Shown piece by piece: positions 1 to 7,224 of a stretch of 50,314 bases of DNA (the first letter of the stretch is position 1; each line of letters begins with the position of its first letter). This stretch comes from Nitrospira sp. (GTDB lineage: Bacteria > Nitrospirota > Nitrospiria > Nitrospirales > Nitrospiraceae), in the NCBI GenBank assembly GCA_016873515.1, contig VGXB01000012.1, forward strand, positions 1 through 50,314. Direction: 5' to 3'. The notes beneath the pieces were generated by a model. The model was given only the letters and a program-made list of their open reading frames with translations. It did not search any database and had not been told where the DNA came from. A program made the position numbers and the translations under genes.

Positions 1-163
1 TCTTGGCGACCAGCAGTGCCAGGGATTCGAGATGAGCCAAACCTTGCCCAGGGTCGTACAGCGATTAAATGGCCAACCGATGTTTGTAGTGGTCTGGGCA
101 GGTGTCGATTGCTTCATGGGGCTGGATAATTTTCGCCTGGATATTCGAAAACACAAAATGGAA
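1..163. other. No supportable gene; possible decayed frame on minus strand
   Basis: No complete reading frame with a start and ribosome binding site is visible. On the minus strand two protein-like stretches lie in one frame but are separated by a TAA: one ends in CPDHYKHRLAI, the next begins SLYDPGQGLAHLESLALL and runs off the window. This may be the edge of a gene outside the window or a decayed one. Confidence 0.2.
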
Positions 164-307
164 CTATTCTCGAAGATGGTGATGGATGCGCGGAACGACG
201 GAGTCGCTCGGGGGGCTGACAGGGGAAGCAAGGGAAACCGGATTCAGGTCCGGGCCGGCGCTGCATCCGACGATGAGCAGAAACAGGAACGCCGAACTCA
301 CATGCAT
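164..307 (-). CDS. Candidate small lipoprotein (47 aa), not recognised
   Basis: A 47-residue frame begins MHVSSAFLFLLIVGCSAGPD. It has a hydrophobic segment followed by a lipobox-like VGC with Cys15, as expected for a type II signal peptide. The rest is proline- and serine-rich and ends at a TAG. It starts 37 bases after the preceding exported-protein gene on the same strand, so it could be the last gene of the sulfur-carrier operon. There is no convincing Shine-Dalgarno sequence. It may be real, or the truncated front of a longer lipoprotein. No family was recognised. Confidence 0.35.
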   Translation of the reverse strand: MHVSSAFLFLLIVGCSAGPDLNPVSLASPVSPPSDSVVPRIHHHLRE

Positions 308-344
308 CCAGTGGGAGATCATCGTCTGGCAGCTGATCGCACGG

Positions 345-662
345 TTACTTGCACTCTTTCCCGTTGAAGTACATGCATGTCGATTCGCCGGATTTCACCT
401 TCCATGTTTTGAGGACAGGCATGTCATTCTCGCTGCGCACTTCAACCACAAAATCCACCAAGCCGGAGATCGGCAACTTGTCCATATGGGGACGCGCGAT
501 GTCTGGGACGTCGATGTAGAACACGCCACCGAGCTCGGAGATCAAGATGCGATGGTTTTCGACGTCAATATGGATGACAGGGCTGTAATAGCTCTTATCA
601 GCGGCAAGGCTGATGCTGCTGTGGCCGAGAGTGAGGACGAGGGTGAGAAGAATGATGCGCAT
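345..662 (-). CDS. Secreted hypothetical protein (105 aa)
   Basis: The start is set at 662 because GAAGGAG lies six bases upstream and the product then begins with a clean signal peptide (MRIILLTLVLTLGHSSISLAA, cleavage near AA-DK). An upstream in-frame start would add 42 residues of unlikely leader. The mature part is about 85 residues, predicted beta-rich, with two late cysteines (STCMYFNGKEC) that could form a disulfide. No family was recognised. It follows the JAMM peptidase gene by 77 bases on the same strand, so it may be cotranscribed with the sulfur-carrier genes, but nothing in the sequence ties it to them functionally. Confidence 0.7.
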   Translation of the reverse strand: MRIILLTLVLTLGHSSISLAADKSYYSPVIHIDVENHRILISELGGVFYIDVPDIARPHMDKLPISGLVDFVVEVRSENDMPVLKTWKVKSGESTCMYFNGKECK

Positions 663-739
663 GTTCGCTCCTTCGAACCAGCCGGGAGAGGGTAGCATGA
701 TCGCATTCATAGTTGGAAGAAGGTAGCCGCAGCTTAGGC

Positions 740-1249
740 TCAACGCACGATAAAGGAGGCGTTCGAAACCTGGCCGGACTTGATCCAATAGTTTTTGATG
801 TCTGGTGTGGTATGCATGAGCGAGATGAGGAGATAGGATGGGATCGGCAGGTTGATCTTCGGCCAGATCTCTTCATAGTCAGTGGCAATCTTGATGTCGG
901 TGATGGAAGGACGGGCCGGGTCGTGGGGATGCGAATGATAGACGATTTGCAGGTCGAGTCCGTGATTACGCATATCTTTCTTGGCAGTTGAGAAGTCCTG
1001 CATGTCCATGACGAAGGCGATCTCCGCTCGTTCAGCCGGTGAGAGCCGCTCCAAGTGTGCAATTTTGGCTGAGTCGAATGACGAAAGATTTTGCGCACCC
1101 TCTATTGCGACAATATTGGCAATTCGGTACATACGGCTCACCACACCATTGTTTCCAGCTAAAAGGCCGCAACATTCGTGCGGTGCCAGCTCGCGTGCAT
1201 GGGCGATCATATCGTTGAGAATGGCTTGAGGAATGACGAGATCTTTCAC
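740..1249 (-). CDS. JAMM/MPN+ metallopeptidase (Mec/HcyD-like)
   Basis: This 169-residue protein has the complete JAMM zinc-protease signature: Glu25 in PHECCGLL, then H105-x-H107-x7-S115-x2-D118 in HSHPHDPARPSITD. Bacterial members of this size (Mec of the CysO pathway, HcyD of the thiocarboxylate methionine pathway) hydrolyse bonds after the diglycine of ubiquitin-like sulfur carriers. They either release cysteine from the CysO-cysteine adduct or trim residues beyond GG. The gene uses a GTG start and sits 60 bases after a MoeB/ThiF gene in an operon holding two carriers. One of these (5835-6035) ends GGGR and so needs trimming, which makes it a plausible substrate. Family assignment is firm; the exact substrate is inferred. 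Confidence 0.9.
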   Translation of the reverse strand: MKDLVIPQAILNDMIAHARELAPHECCGLLAGNNGVVSRMYRIANIVAIEGAQNLSSFDSAKIAHLERLSPAERAEIAFVMDMQDFSTAKKDMRNHGLDLQIVYHSHPHDPARPSITDIKIATDYEEIWPKINLPIPSYLLISLMHTTPDIKNYWIKSGQVSNASFIVR

Positions 1250-1311
1250 AGGAAGCTTACTTCTATTCTGTTCAGCGCCTCACGCTTCACGAGTGACACT
1301 TCACGTGCTTG

Positions 1312-2115
1312 TCAAATCGTGCAGTTGACGGTGTAATCCATGCTAAGATCTTTGATCTTCGGATTCGGTCCGCAGAGAGGGCAGACGGGATCCTTGGGGC
1401 GTCCGACTTTCCTGAACTTCATGTCGAGCGCGTCGTAAATCAGCAGTTTGTCGGCGATGGTTTCGCCAGTGCCGAGAATTTCTTTGATGGCTTCGGAGGC
1501 TTGTAAAATTCCCATTGTGCCAGCTAACACGCCTAGGACACCGGCCTCCTGGCAATTCGGAACCAAGCCGGCCGGAGGTGGTTCCGGATACAGGCATCGA
1601 TAGCAAGGGTAGCCGGCATGGGGCTTGATCGTGGTCAGCTGCCCTTCGAACCGGAACATGCTGGCAGAGATCAATGTTTTCTTGGCGAAGAAACAGGCAT
1701 CGTTTACGAGAAATCGCGTCGTAAAATTATCCGATCCATCGAGTACAATGTCGTATTGGGAGACGAGGGGAAGAATATTCTCGGCATCAACCAGTTGGTG
1801 ATAGGCGTTAATCGTAATTTCAGGGTTGATCGCCGAGAGCGTTTTCTTGCCGGATTCGACCTTGGGTTTTCCCAGTGTGGCCGTCGAGTGCATGATCTGC
1901 CGCTGCAAATTGGAAAGATCGACGACATCGCCGTCAACGAGGCCGATCGTTCCGATGCCGGCGGCAGCAAGATAGAGACCAGCTGGCGAGCCGAGACCAC
2001 CGGCGCCAATCAACAGCACTTTGGCGCGCTTCAGCTTGAGTTGGCCCTTCCCGCCGATGTCTTGAAGAATGATGTGACGGCTATAGCGTTGAATTTCTGA
2101 TTCGGTGAGTTCCAT
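1312..2115 (-). CDS. MoeB/ThiF-family E1-like adenylyltransferase (copy 2)
   Basis: An E1-like enzyme that adenylates the C-terminal glycine of a ubiquitin-like sulfur carrier with ATP before thiocarboxylate formation. Family marks are the RYSRHIILQDIGGKGQ opening, the nucleotide-binding loop LLIGAGGLGSP, the DGDVVDLSNLQRQ stretch, and paired zinc ligands CYRC and CPLCG. The start is placed at the ATG at 2115 (MELTESE). A TTG 24 bases upstream would add residues encoded by a short direct repeat that looks intergenic. It is a paralogue of the E1 at 4010-4837. Having two E1s with two carriers suggests one per carrier, or a shared set; the sequence does not say which pairs with which. Confidence 0.9.
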   Translation of the reverse strand: MELTESEIQRYSRHIILQDIGGKGQLKLKRAKVLLIGAGGLGSPAGLYLAAAGIGTIGLVDGDVVDLSNLQRQIMHSTATLGKPKVESGKKTLSAINPEITINAYHQLVDAENILPLVSQYDIVLDGSDNFTTRFLVNDACFFAKKTLISASMFRFEGQLTTIKPHAGYPCYRCLYPEPPPAGLVPNCQEAGVLGVLAGTMGILQASEAIKEILGTGETIADKLLIYDALDMKFRKVGRPKDPVCPLCGPNPKIKDLSMDYTVNCTI

Positions 2116-2126
2116 GATAGTGATAC

Positions 2127-2157
2127 CGTCAATCGTCAAATGTCATTCGTCAATCGT
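2127..2157. repeat. Short direct repeat (10 bp x 2) in spacer
   Basis: CGTCAATCGT occurs at 2127-2136 and again at 2148-2157. The spacer from about 2130 to 2216 is built from degenerate TGACG/GTCA words. Similar wording recurs in other spacers of the window, for example 1280-1320, 7780-7805 and 19861-19880. Confidence 0.6.
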
Positions 2158-2216
2158 GAAGACATATTCTGGTTTCTGACCACTTGACGTGTTACGCATG
2201 ACGGTTGACGTTCCTG

Positions 2217-2465
2217 TCATTCCACCACATTCAGTTCAATTGGATCGACGACGCAGCCCTTTTTGCGCAGGCCTTCGACCGCGCGCTCGATTTCCGTCGT
2301 TTCGCCGGAGAATTCCACATCCGCCCAGCCCGTGGTGTCCCGCACATCAGCGCGCCTGACATCAGTCACAACGTTATATTCATGTCCGATCTGATAGATG
2401 ATCGGCTGTCGAATCTTGTCTTCCGGGAAACGGATATGAAACCGCAAGTGTGATTGGTGTGCCAT
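2217..2465 (-). CDS. NIL-domain protein (82 aa)
   Basis: A free-standing NIL domain, the small ferredoxin-like fold also found at the C terminus of MetN methionine transporters and in archaeal homocysteine-forming proteins. Visible hallmarks are FPEDKIRQPIIYQIG at the front, the central VRRADVRDTTGW, and a final segment EIERAVEGLRKKGCVVDPIE. It spans the whole 82 residues with no other domain. It begins two bases after the stop of the MoaD-like carrier and precedes a second E1. NIL domains are linked to methionine or sulfur amino-acid metabolism, and here the context suggests a role in sulfur transfer or in sensing methionine. The function is inferred. Confidence 0.85.
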   Translation of the reverse strand: MAHQSHLRFHIRFPEDKIRQPIIYQIGHEYNVVTDVRRADVRDTTGWADVEFSGETTEIERAVEGLRKKGCVVDPIELNVVE

Positions 2466-2467
2466 GA

Positions 2468-2740
2468 TCAGCCTCCCGCGATCGCCGGAACAATCGACAC
2501 TTCGTCGCCGGATTTCAAGGTGGTGTCTTTACCTTTCAGGAACCGGATATCTTCTTCATTAACGTAAATGTTGACGAACCGGCGCAGCTCGCCACTGCCG
2601 TCGCACAGGCGCGCTTTGATGCCGGGATAAGATGCCTCTAGTGTGTTGACCAGATCCGTGATGGAGTCGGCGGTTACGTCAACTTCGCCCTGATTCTTTG
2701 TCAATGATCTCAGCGGAGTTGGAATGCGGACTTTAATCAT
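2468..2740 (-). CDS. MoaD/ThiS-family sulfur carrier ending in Gly-Gly
   Basis: A 90-residue beta-grasp protein with the MoaD/CysO pattern: IPTPLRSLT at the front, the [15 protein letters not shown] core, and the [14 protein letters not shown] tail ending exactly at the diglycine. Such carriers are adenylated by an E1 and converted to a C-terminal thiocarboxylate that donates sulfide. It overlaps the threonine synthase-like gene by ATGA and is followed after two bases by the NIL-domain gene, so the three are translationally coupled. The downstream context of E1 and JAMM supports a CysO- or HcyS-like role rather than molybdopterin synthesis, since no MoaE is nearby. Confidence 0.9.
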   Translation of the reverse strand: MIKVRIPTPLRSLTKNQGEVDVTADSITDLVNTLEASYPGIKARLCDGSGELRRFVNIYVNEEDIRFLKGKDTTLKSGDEVSIVPAIAGG

Positions 2741-3987
2741 GCGTCACCACCACCATTTTTCCTGAGCTTGAAGGTTTTCTCAAAAGCCACGAGGCTCGGT
2801 TGAATACGGGTTGGCCGCCCGACGGCATCGATGACCGCTTCCTGCGTTTTCAATCCGTTGCCCGTAATGTAGGCCACTGTGACTTCGTTCTTCTTGATAA
2901 TGCCTTGCTTGACCAGCTTCTTGAGCACGCCGATGGTGACACCGCCCGCTGTTTCTGCGAAGATGCCTTCGGTTTGCGCGAGCAGCTGGATGCCTTCCAC
3001 GACTTCTTCATCGGTCACCATGTCCATGGCTCCGTAGCTTTCAGCCGTGGCCTTGAGCGCGTAGTAGCCATCCGCCGGGTTGCCGATCGCGAGGGATTTG
3101 GCGATGGTTTTTGGCTTCACCGGCTTGAAGAAGTCGTATCCCCCCTTGAAAGCAGTGGAAATTGGCGAGCAGCCTTCTGCCTGGGCACCGTTGACCTTGG
3201 TACGGACCTGGTCGATCAAGCCCACATACTTCATCTCGTGCAAGCCCTTCCAGATTTTGGTCAAGAGCGAGCCGGAGGCCATGGGAATCACAACTTGATC
3301 CGGGGTTTTCCACCCCAGCTGTTCCACAGTCTCGAAGGCGAGAGTCTTGGACCCTTCGGCATAGTAGGGGCGAATATTGATATTCACAAAGGCCCAGCCG
3401 TGTTCGCCGGCAATTTCGCTGCACAGCCGGTTGACGTCGTCGTAGTTACCTTCCACTTCGACCACGTGTGGCTTGTAGATCAGATTGCCCAGCACCTTGG
3501 CGGCCTCCAGATCGCCGGGAATGAAGACATAACAATGGAGATTGGCCGCCGCCGCGTGTGCCGACACCGAATTGGCCAGGTTTCCCGTCGAGGCGCAAGC
3601 GACGGTTTCGAATCCGAGTTCGCGGGCGCGGGTCAAGGCAACGGCCACCACACGATCCTTGAACGACAGGGTCGGATGATTCACCGTATCATTCTTGATG
3701 TACAACTCGTTCAGTCCCAGATAAGCGCCGAGATTCTTCGCGCGCACCAATGGCGTAAGCCCGGCATGCGGGCCGACGAAGTTAGTGCCTTCGACCGGGA
3801 GCAGGTCAAGGTATCGCCACATGCTGTTCGGGCCATCCGCGATTGTTTTACGCGAGATGACTTCTTTGATCTCATCGTAGTTGTACTTGACCTCAAGCGG
3901 GCCGAAGCACATCTCGCACACGTGGATGGCCTTGGTTGGATATTCTTTGCCGCACTCACGGCATACCAGCGCTTTCATTTTGCTCAT
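2737..3987 (-). CDS. thrC: Threonine synthase (ThrC family), in a sulfur-carrier operon
   Basis: A 416-residue fold-type II PLP enzyme. Threonine synthase converts O-phosphohomoserine to threonine. Residues 9-27 form a zinc ribbon (C9/C12, C24/C27) typical of one ThrC subgroup. The PLP lysine is K110 in PTLSFKDR, and STGNLANS and the glycine-rich ASGSLL loops follow. The start has AAGGTGG upstream. It overlaps the MoaD-like carrier by ATGA and lies between the E1 and NIL genes. That setting is odd for ordinary threonine synthesis. It may be the normal ThrC, or a ThrC-like enzyme that uses carrier-bound sulfur on O-phosphohomoserine. The family call is strong; the sulfur role is inference. Confidence 0.88.
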   Translation of the reverse strand: MSKMKALVCRECGKEYPTKAIHVCEMCFGPLEVKYNYDEIKEVISRKTIADGPNSMWRYLDLLPVEGTNFVGPHAGLTPLVRAKNLGAYLGLNELYIKNDTVNHPTLSFKDRVVAVALTRARELGFETVACASTGNLANSVSAHAAAANLHCYVFIPGDLEAAKVLGNLIYKPHVVEVEGNYDDVNRLCSEIAGEHGWAFVNINIRPYYAEGSKTLAFETVEQLGWKTPDQVVIPMASGSLLTKIWKGLHEMKYVGLIDQVRTKVNGAQAEGCSPISTAFKGGYDFFKPVKPKTIAKSLAIGNPADGYYALKATAESYGAMDMVTDEEVVEGIQLLAQTEGIFAETAGGVTIGVLKKLVKQGIIKKNEVTVAYITGNGLKTQEAVIDAVGRPTRIQPSLVAFEKTFKLRKNGGGDA

Positions 3988-4009
3988 CGTTACACCACCT
4001 TCTCAAATC

Positions 4010-4837
4010 CTATGCGGATGGACGCATGGCGCATCCGGCATAAGGGTCCCCATCGTCAAACAGCGCGGTGATCGTTGGATGGTCACCGCAGAGGGCACAA
4101 TTGGGATTGTGTCGGACTTTGATTTCACGGAACTGCGTTTTGCGCGCGTCGAAGTCAAGCATGCGATTGGTCAGCGGCCTGCCGATACCCAGGATGAGCT
4201 TCAACGCCTCCGTTGCTTGGATTGTCCCGATAATGCCGGCGAGGACCCCGATGACACCGGCTTCCTGACATGAGGCGACCAAACCGGGCGGCGGCGGGGT
4301 CTTGAACACACAGCGATAGCAGGCCGACTGTTTGGGGACGATCGTCGTCACCCGGCCGTCGAAACGCAAAATGCCACCATGCACCAACGGTTTACCGGAA
4401 AAATAACAGGCGTCGTTGATGAGGAATTTCGCCGTGAAATTGTCGACGCCGTCGATCACCACATCATAGTCGTTGAAAATCTTCAGCGCATTACCGGCTG
4501 TTAACCGTTCTTCATACATCGACACGTTCACATCTGGATTCAAAGCCTGGATTTTTTCTTTCCCTGAAACCACCTTGGGGCGTCCCACGTCTGGGGTATG
4601 GTGCAGCACCTGACGTTGGAGATTAGTCAGATCCACTACATCGCTGTCGATCAATCCAATGGTCCCCACACCAGCCGCAGCCAGATACAGCGCAGCCGGT
4701 GACCCGAGACCGCCAGCCCCGACGAGAAGAATGCGCGACTTGGCAATCTTCTTCTGTCCCTTGCCACCAACCTCGGGTAACAGGATATGCCGGCTATAGC
4801 GGTTGATCTGTTCGTCTGTAAAGTTCACTTGAGTCAT
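4010..4837 (-). CDS. moeB: MoeB/ThiF-family E1-like adenylyltransferase (copy 1)
   Basis: A 275-residue adenylyltransferase for ubiquitin-like sulfur carriers. It shows the RYSRHILLPEVGGKGQ opening, the ATP loop LLVGAGGLGSP, the DSDVVDLTNLQRQ stretch, a DGVDNFTAKFL segment and two zinc-binding pairs, CYRC and CALCG. It is clearly paralogous to the E1 at 1312-2115 but has a longer tail (FDDGDPYAGCAMRPSA). The ATG at 4837 is preferred over a TTG directly before it. It sits between cysteine synthase and the ThrC-like gene on the same strand, about 70 bases after the former. MoeB, ThiF and CysO-activating enzymes cannot be told apart on sequence alone, so the symbol is provisional. Confidence 0.9.
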   Translation of the reverse strand: MTQVNFTDEQINRYSRHILLPEVGGKGQKKIAKSRILLVGAGGLGSPAALYLAAAGVGTIGLIDSDVVDLTNLQRQVLHHTPDVGRPKVVSGKEKIQALNPDVNVSMYEERLTAGNALKIFNDYDVVIDGVDNFTAKFLINDACYFSGKPLVHGGILRFDGRVTTIVPKQSACYRCVFKTPPPPGLVASCQEAGVIGVLAGIIGTIQATEALKLILGIGRPLTNRMLDFDARKTQFREIKVRHNPNCALCGDHPTITALFDDGDPYAGCAMRPSA

Positions 4838-4908
4838 CAAGTCTAAATATCCGAAAGTCTTAACGCTGGGATTTCTGACGTTATGACTTTCAAACTTCCG
4901 ATGTCCCT

Positions 4909-5838
4909 TTAAATATTAAAATACTTTTCGATACTGATATACCGCTCACCGGTGTCACAGAGTATCGTCACCACATTCTTACCGGGACCGAGTTCTTCCG
5001 CAACCTTTTGGGCGGCGAAGACGTTAGCACCGGCTGAGATCCCCACCAGCAGGCCCTCTTTCTTGGAGAGCAGTTTCGCCGTCTGATAGGCCTCATCATC
5101 GGTCACGGTGACGACGCGGTCGAGAATCTTGCGATTCAGGACCCTGGGAATAAAACCTGCGCCGATCCCTTGAATCTTGTGTGGACCGGGGTCACCGCCG
5201 GACAATACCGGAGACGTAGCCGGTTCGACGGCAATGATGCTGATCTGTGGGTTCTTTCCCTTGAAAAACTCGCCGCATCCTGTGATCGTGCCACCAGTTC
5301 CTACCGCCGCGACCAGGGCATCAATCTTCCCGTCCAATGCATCCCATATTTCCACGGCCGTTGTCATCTTGTGCATGGCCGGATTGGCCGGATTGGAAAA
5401 CTGATCCGGCATGAAATACGACGGATTCTGGGCCAGGATACTCTCCGCTTCCTTGATCGAGCCCTTCATGCCTTCCCAGGCTGGTGTCAACACCAACTGC
5501 GCGCCGTACGAGGACAGCAGGCTGGCCCGTTCCATGCTCATGCTTTCCGGCATGACAAGGATCAGCTTATAACCCCGCACGGCTGCGACCAAGGCCAGAC
5601 CGATACCAGTATTGCCACTCGTCGACTCAACGATAGTCCCGCCCGGCTTGAGCTTGCCTTGACGCTCCGCCTCATTGATCATGTTGAGGCAGATACGGTC
5701 TTTCACACTGCCGCCCGGATTGAAAAATTCAACCTTCCCATAGATCGTCGCGGCGCCTGGATGTGACAGTCGGTTCAGCCGAACAAGTGGAGTCTTGCCG
5801 ATCAACTCAGTGATTTCTTTGTGCGATACCATCGTCAC
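4909..5838 (-). CDS. cysM: Cysteine synthase (CysK/CysM family)
   Basis: A fold-type II PLP enzyme of about 309 residues that makes cysteine from an activated serine and a sulfur donor. It shows the PLP lysine at about K46 in NPGGSVKDR, the substrate loop STSGNTGIG, and the phosphate loop GTGGTITG. A GTG at 5838 overlaps the stop of the thiS-like gene, and an ATG lies two codons in; both have GGAGG at usable distance, so the exact start is uncertain. Tight coupling to a ubiquitin-like carrier resembles the CysO-CysM arrangement, in which a thiocarboxylate replaces free sulfide. Whether it uses O-acetylserine with sulfide or O-phosphoserine with carrier cannot be read from the sequence. Confidence 0.92.
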   Translation of the reverse strand: MTMVSHKEITELIGKTPLVRLNRLSHPGAATIYGKVEFFNPGGSVKDRICLNMINEAERQGKLKPGGTIVESTSGNTGIGLALVAAVRGYKLILVMPESMSMERASLLSSYGAQLVLTPAWEGMKGSIKEAESILAQNPSYFMPDQFSNPANPAMHKMTTAVEIWDALDGKIDALVAAVGTGGTITGCGEFFKGKNPQISIIAVEPATSPVLSGGDPGPHKIQGIGAGFIPRVLNRKILDRVVTVTDDEAYQTAKLLSKKEGLLVGISAGANVFAAQKVAEELGPGKNVVTILCDTGERYISIEKYFNI

Positions 5839-6035
5839 CGGCCTCCTCCCATGTAGAAGAGGAACTCGACCTGGTCTCCTTCGCTGAGGGCTGTCGTAGC
5901 GAGGTGGTCACGGTCCAACACTTTGTCGTTCACTTCGACGGCCACCATCTGGGGTTCGATCTTTTTACTCTTGAGCAAGTCGAGGACCGTTCCACCCGGT
6001 ATGTCCTCGGATTTTCCGTTGATTTTGACCTGCAT
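5835..6035 (-). CDS. thiS: ThiS-like sulfur carrier with C-terminal GGGR
   Basis: A 66-residue beta-grasp carrier. The start is the ATG at 6035, with GGGAG six bases upstream. The body carries typical ThiS features (VKINGKSEDIPGGTVLDLL, VAVEVNDKVL, EGDQVEFLFYMGGG). Unlike ThiS or MoaD proteins that end at the diglycine, it ends GGG-Arg. The terminal residue must be removed before the glycine can be adenylated, and a JAMM peptidase is encoded in the same operon. It is the first gene after the promoter at 6075-6103 and overlaps cysteine synthase. No thiG or thiazole genes are nearby, so a cysteine or methionine role is more likely than thiamine. Confidence 0.9.
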   Translation of the reverse strand: MQVKINGKSEDIPGGTVLDLLKSKKIEPQMVAVEVNDKVLDRDHLATTALSEGDQVEFLFYMGGGR

Positions 6036-6074
6036 GAATTCTCCCAAGTTGGCTTAGAAATTAGGGATTTTGCC

Positions 6075-6103
6075 AACCTAACAAACGAGCTCGTGCTTGT
6101 CAA
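6075..6103 (-). promoter_or_regulatory. Sigma70-type promoter for the sulfur-carrier operon
   Basis: On the minus strand TTGACA (6098-6103) is followed after exactly 17 bases by TAGGTT (6075-6080), about 40 bases ahead of the thiS-like start. The -35 is a perfect match; the -10 is weak. No riboswitch-like structure was recognised in the short leader. Confidence 0.55.
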
Positions 6104-6258
6104 GGAAACCGTGAGGGAGGTTAAAGCCATGAACTGAAGATTGGAGTCAATCTGCTCATATGCAGGGGGGGAGACTATCACAAGGGGAAGCAGGAGGAGG
6201 TGGTCGACTTCCGATGGCGGCCTTTATCTTTGTGGGATCCCAAGCTACGGTGCACCCT

Positions 6259-6477
6259 ATGGATTGAAAGAGCCGCATTACGATCGATCCTGAGAAGCGT
6301 GGCGGCAAGCTCTGCATCCGCGACCACCGCATGACTGTGTACGACGTATTGGAGTACCTTACCTCCGGTATGAGCAAAGAGGACATTCTCAAAGATTTTC
6401 CCGATTTGACACGCGAAGACATCCGCGCCTACCTGGCTTTTGCGGCTGACCGGGAACGGAAACTGAGCCTGGAGAAT
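6259..6477 (+). pseudogene. Decayed DUF433 antitoxin gene
   Basis: The frame from ATG 6259 reads MD-stop-KSRITIDPEKRGG, then LCIRDHRMTVYDVLEYL and LTREDIRAYLAFAADRERK. This is the familiar layout of DUF433 proteins, VapB-like antitoxins with a winged-helix fold. Codon 3 is TGA where TGG would fit, so the normal start no longer gives a full product. A later ATG at 6331 would give a protein lacking the first 24 residues. The 3' end runs straight into a palindromic repeat at 6478-6540, which replaces the native C terminus. The usual partner toxin gene (DUF5615 PIN-like) is absent downstream. It is best read as a remnant of a lost toxin-antitoxin pair. Confidence 0.75.
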
Positions 6478-6540
6478 GGTGTTAGGAACCATTTTTCGAA
6501 CTGCGGGCTGGGGATCTTGCCGCCAATGGTTCCTGACACC
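6478..6540. repeat. Palindromic REP/MITE-like element, 63 bp
   Basis: The left end GGTGTTAGGAACCATT (6478-6493) and the right end AATGGTTCCTGACACC (6525-6540) are inverted copies that differ at one base, around a 31-base GC-rich centre. Ends of the GGTGTCAGGAACC type are, as I recall, common in short palindromic elements mobilised by REP-associated tyrosine (Y1) transposases. No transposase is present here, so it would be non-autonomous. It interrupts the 3' end of the DUF433 gene. Confidence 0.65.
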
Positions 6541-6549
6541 TTTATTCCG

Positions 6550-6651
6550 CTAATATCTTTTGCGGTCTATCGCAATCGGATCAGCAATCATCAAGCCGAA
6601 CATTAACACCACGTATGCTGTGATGCCGAAGAAGATCAAATCGAGATACAT
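6550..6651 (-). CDS. 33-residue single-span membrane peptide
   Basis: A minus-strand frame reads MYLDLIFFGITAYVVLMFGL and continues with MIADPIAIDRKRY before a TAG. It has one hydrophobic helix of about 20 residues, then an acidic-basic tail. AAAGGGAG lies about ten bases ahead of the ATG, a good ribosome binding site. It is too short for usual gene callers. The layout resembles small accessory subunits of membrane complexes, but no family was recognised and no respiratory gene adjoins it. It sits between the palindromic repeat and the divergent gene at 6847. Coding status rests on the ribosome site and the membrane pattern. Confidence 0.55.
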   Translation of the reverse strand: MYLDLIFFGITAYVVLMFGLMIADPIAIDRKRY

Positions 6652-6846
6652 ATGATCTGCTCCCTTTCGTTCAACCACCAGGTGGCTCCACGCTATTTCC
6701 GTCATTTCTGAACAGCGTTAGTTGGACAGTATCTTTCCCTAATCCGCTAGGCTGCCGAGTCTTGCTGGGAGTTCAGGCACGAGAAAAGCAACCTTGACTT
6801 TAATCCGCATCCGCCGCCACTATGCCGCGTCCACCGGAGTTCCGTT

Positions 6847-7224
6847 ATGTGGAAGAAAAATTTCCTCTTCCGTGCCACCGAACCCACCCCGATGACGCAA
6901 TCGGAGAACGAACTGTTTCACGACATTGAGCTAGCCATGGACAGTGCAGGGCTGACGCTGGATCGGTTTCTCTCTGTCTGGGTGCAAGGTGAAGGGGGGG
7001 AGGATAAACCCTCCATGTTCACCAATGTCTATGTCCGAACCGCTGCGTTGGATGTGGCCAAACAAGTCGCGTTTCTTCAGCCGCTCCAGGGGCGCTCCCA
7101 TCAGATTAAGCAGATGCTGGCGCCGGGTCAGAAGGAATTTCTCCAGCAATGGCTGAAGAACCATGCTCCGCAAGCGTGGGAATCTACCGAAGATCATGTC
7201 CGCGACCTCTTCGAACCGGAATAA
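6847..7224 (+). CDS. Hypothetical protein (125 aa)
   Basis: A soluble 125-residue protein with no signal peptide or recognised domain. The middle is hydrophobic-alternating (LTLDRFLSVWVQGEGG, FTNVYVRTAALDVAKQVAFL), followed by helical, charged segments and an acidic end (DLFEPE). Its last 29 bases overlap the start of the PLD-like gene, so the two are probably cotranslated. It is the first gene of a plus-strand run that continues to about 11.3 kb. Confidence 0.65.
   Translation: MWKKNFLFRATEPTPMTQSENELFHDIELAMDSAGLTLDRFLSVWVQGEGGEDKPSMFTNVYVRTAALDVAKQVAFLQPLQGRSHQIKQMLAPGQKEFLQQWLKNHAPQAWESTEDHVRDLFEPE

Noticed and set aside
32-695. Two overlapping plus-strand frames of 111 and 169 residues at the left end
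   Set aside because: They have no ribosome site and lie antisense to a frame with a signal peptide and good start (345-662).
2800-4071. A 423-residue plus-strand frame
   Set aside because: It is entirely antisense to the clearly recognisable ThrC-like gene; a GC-rich antisense shadow.
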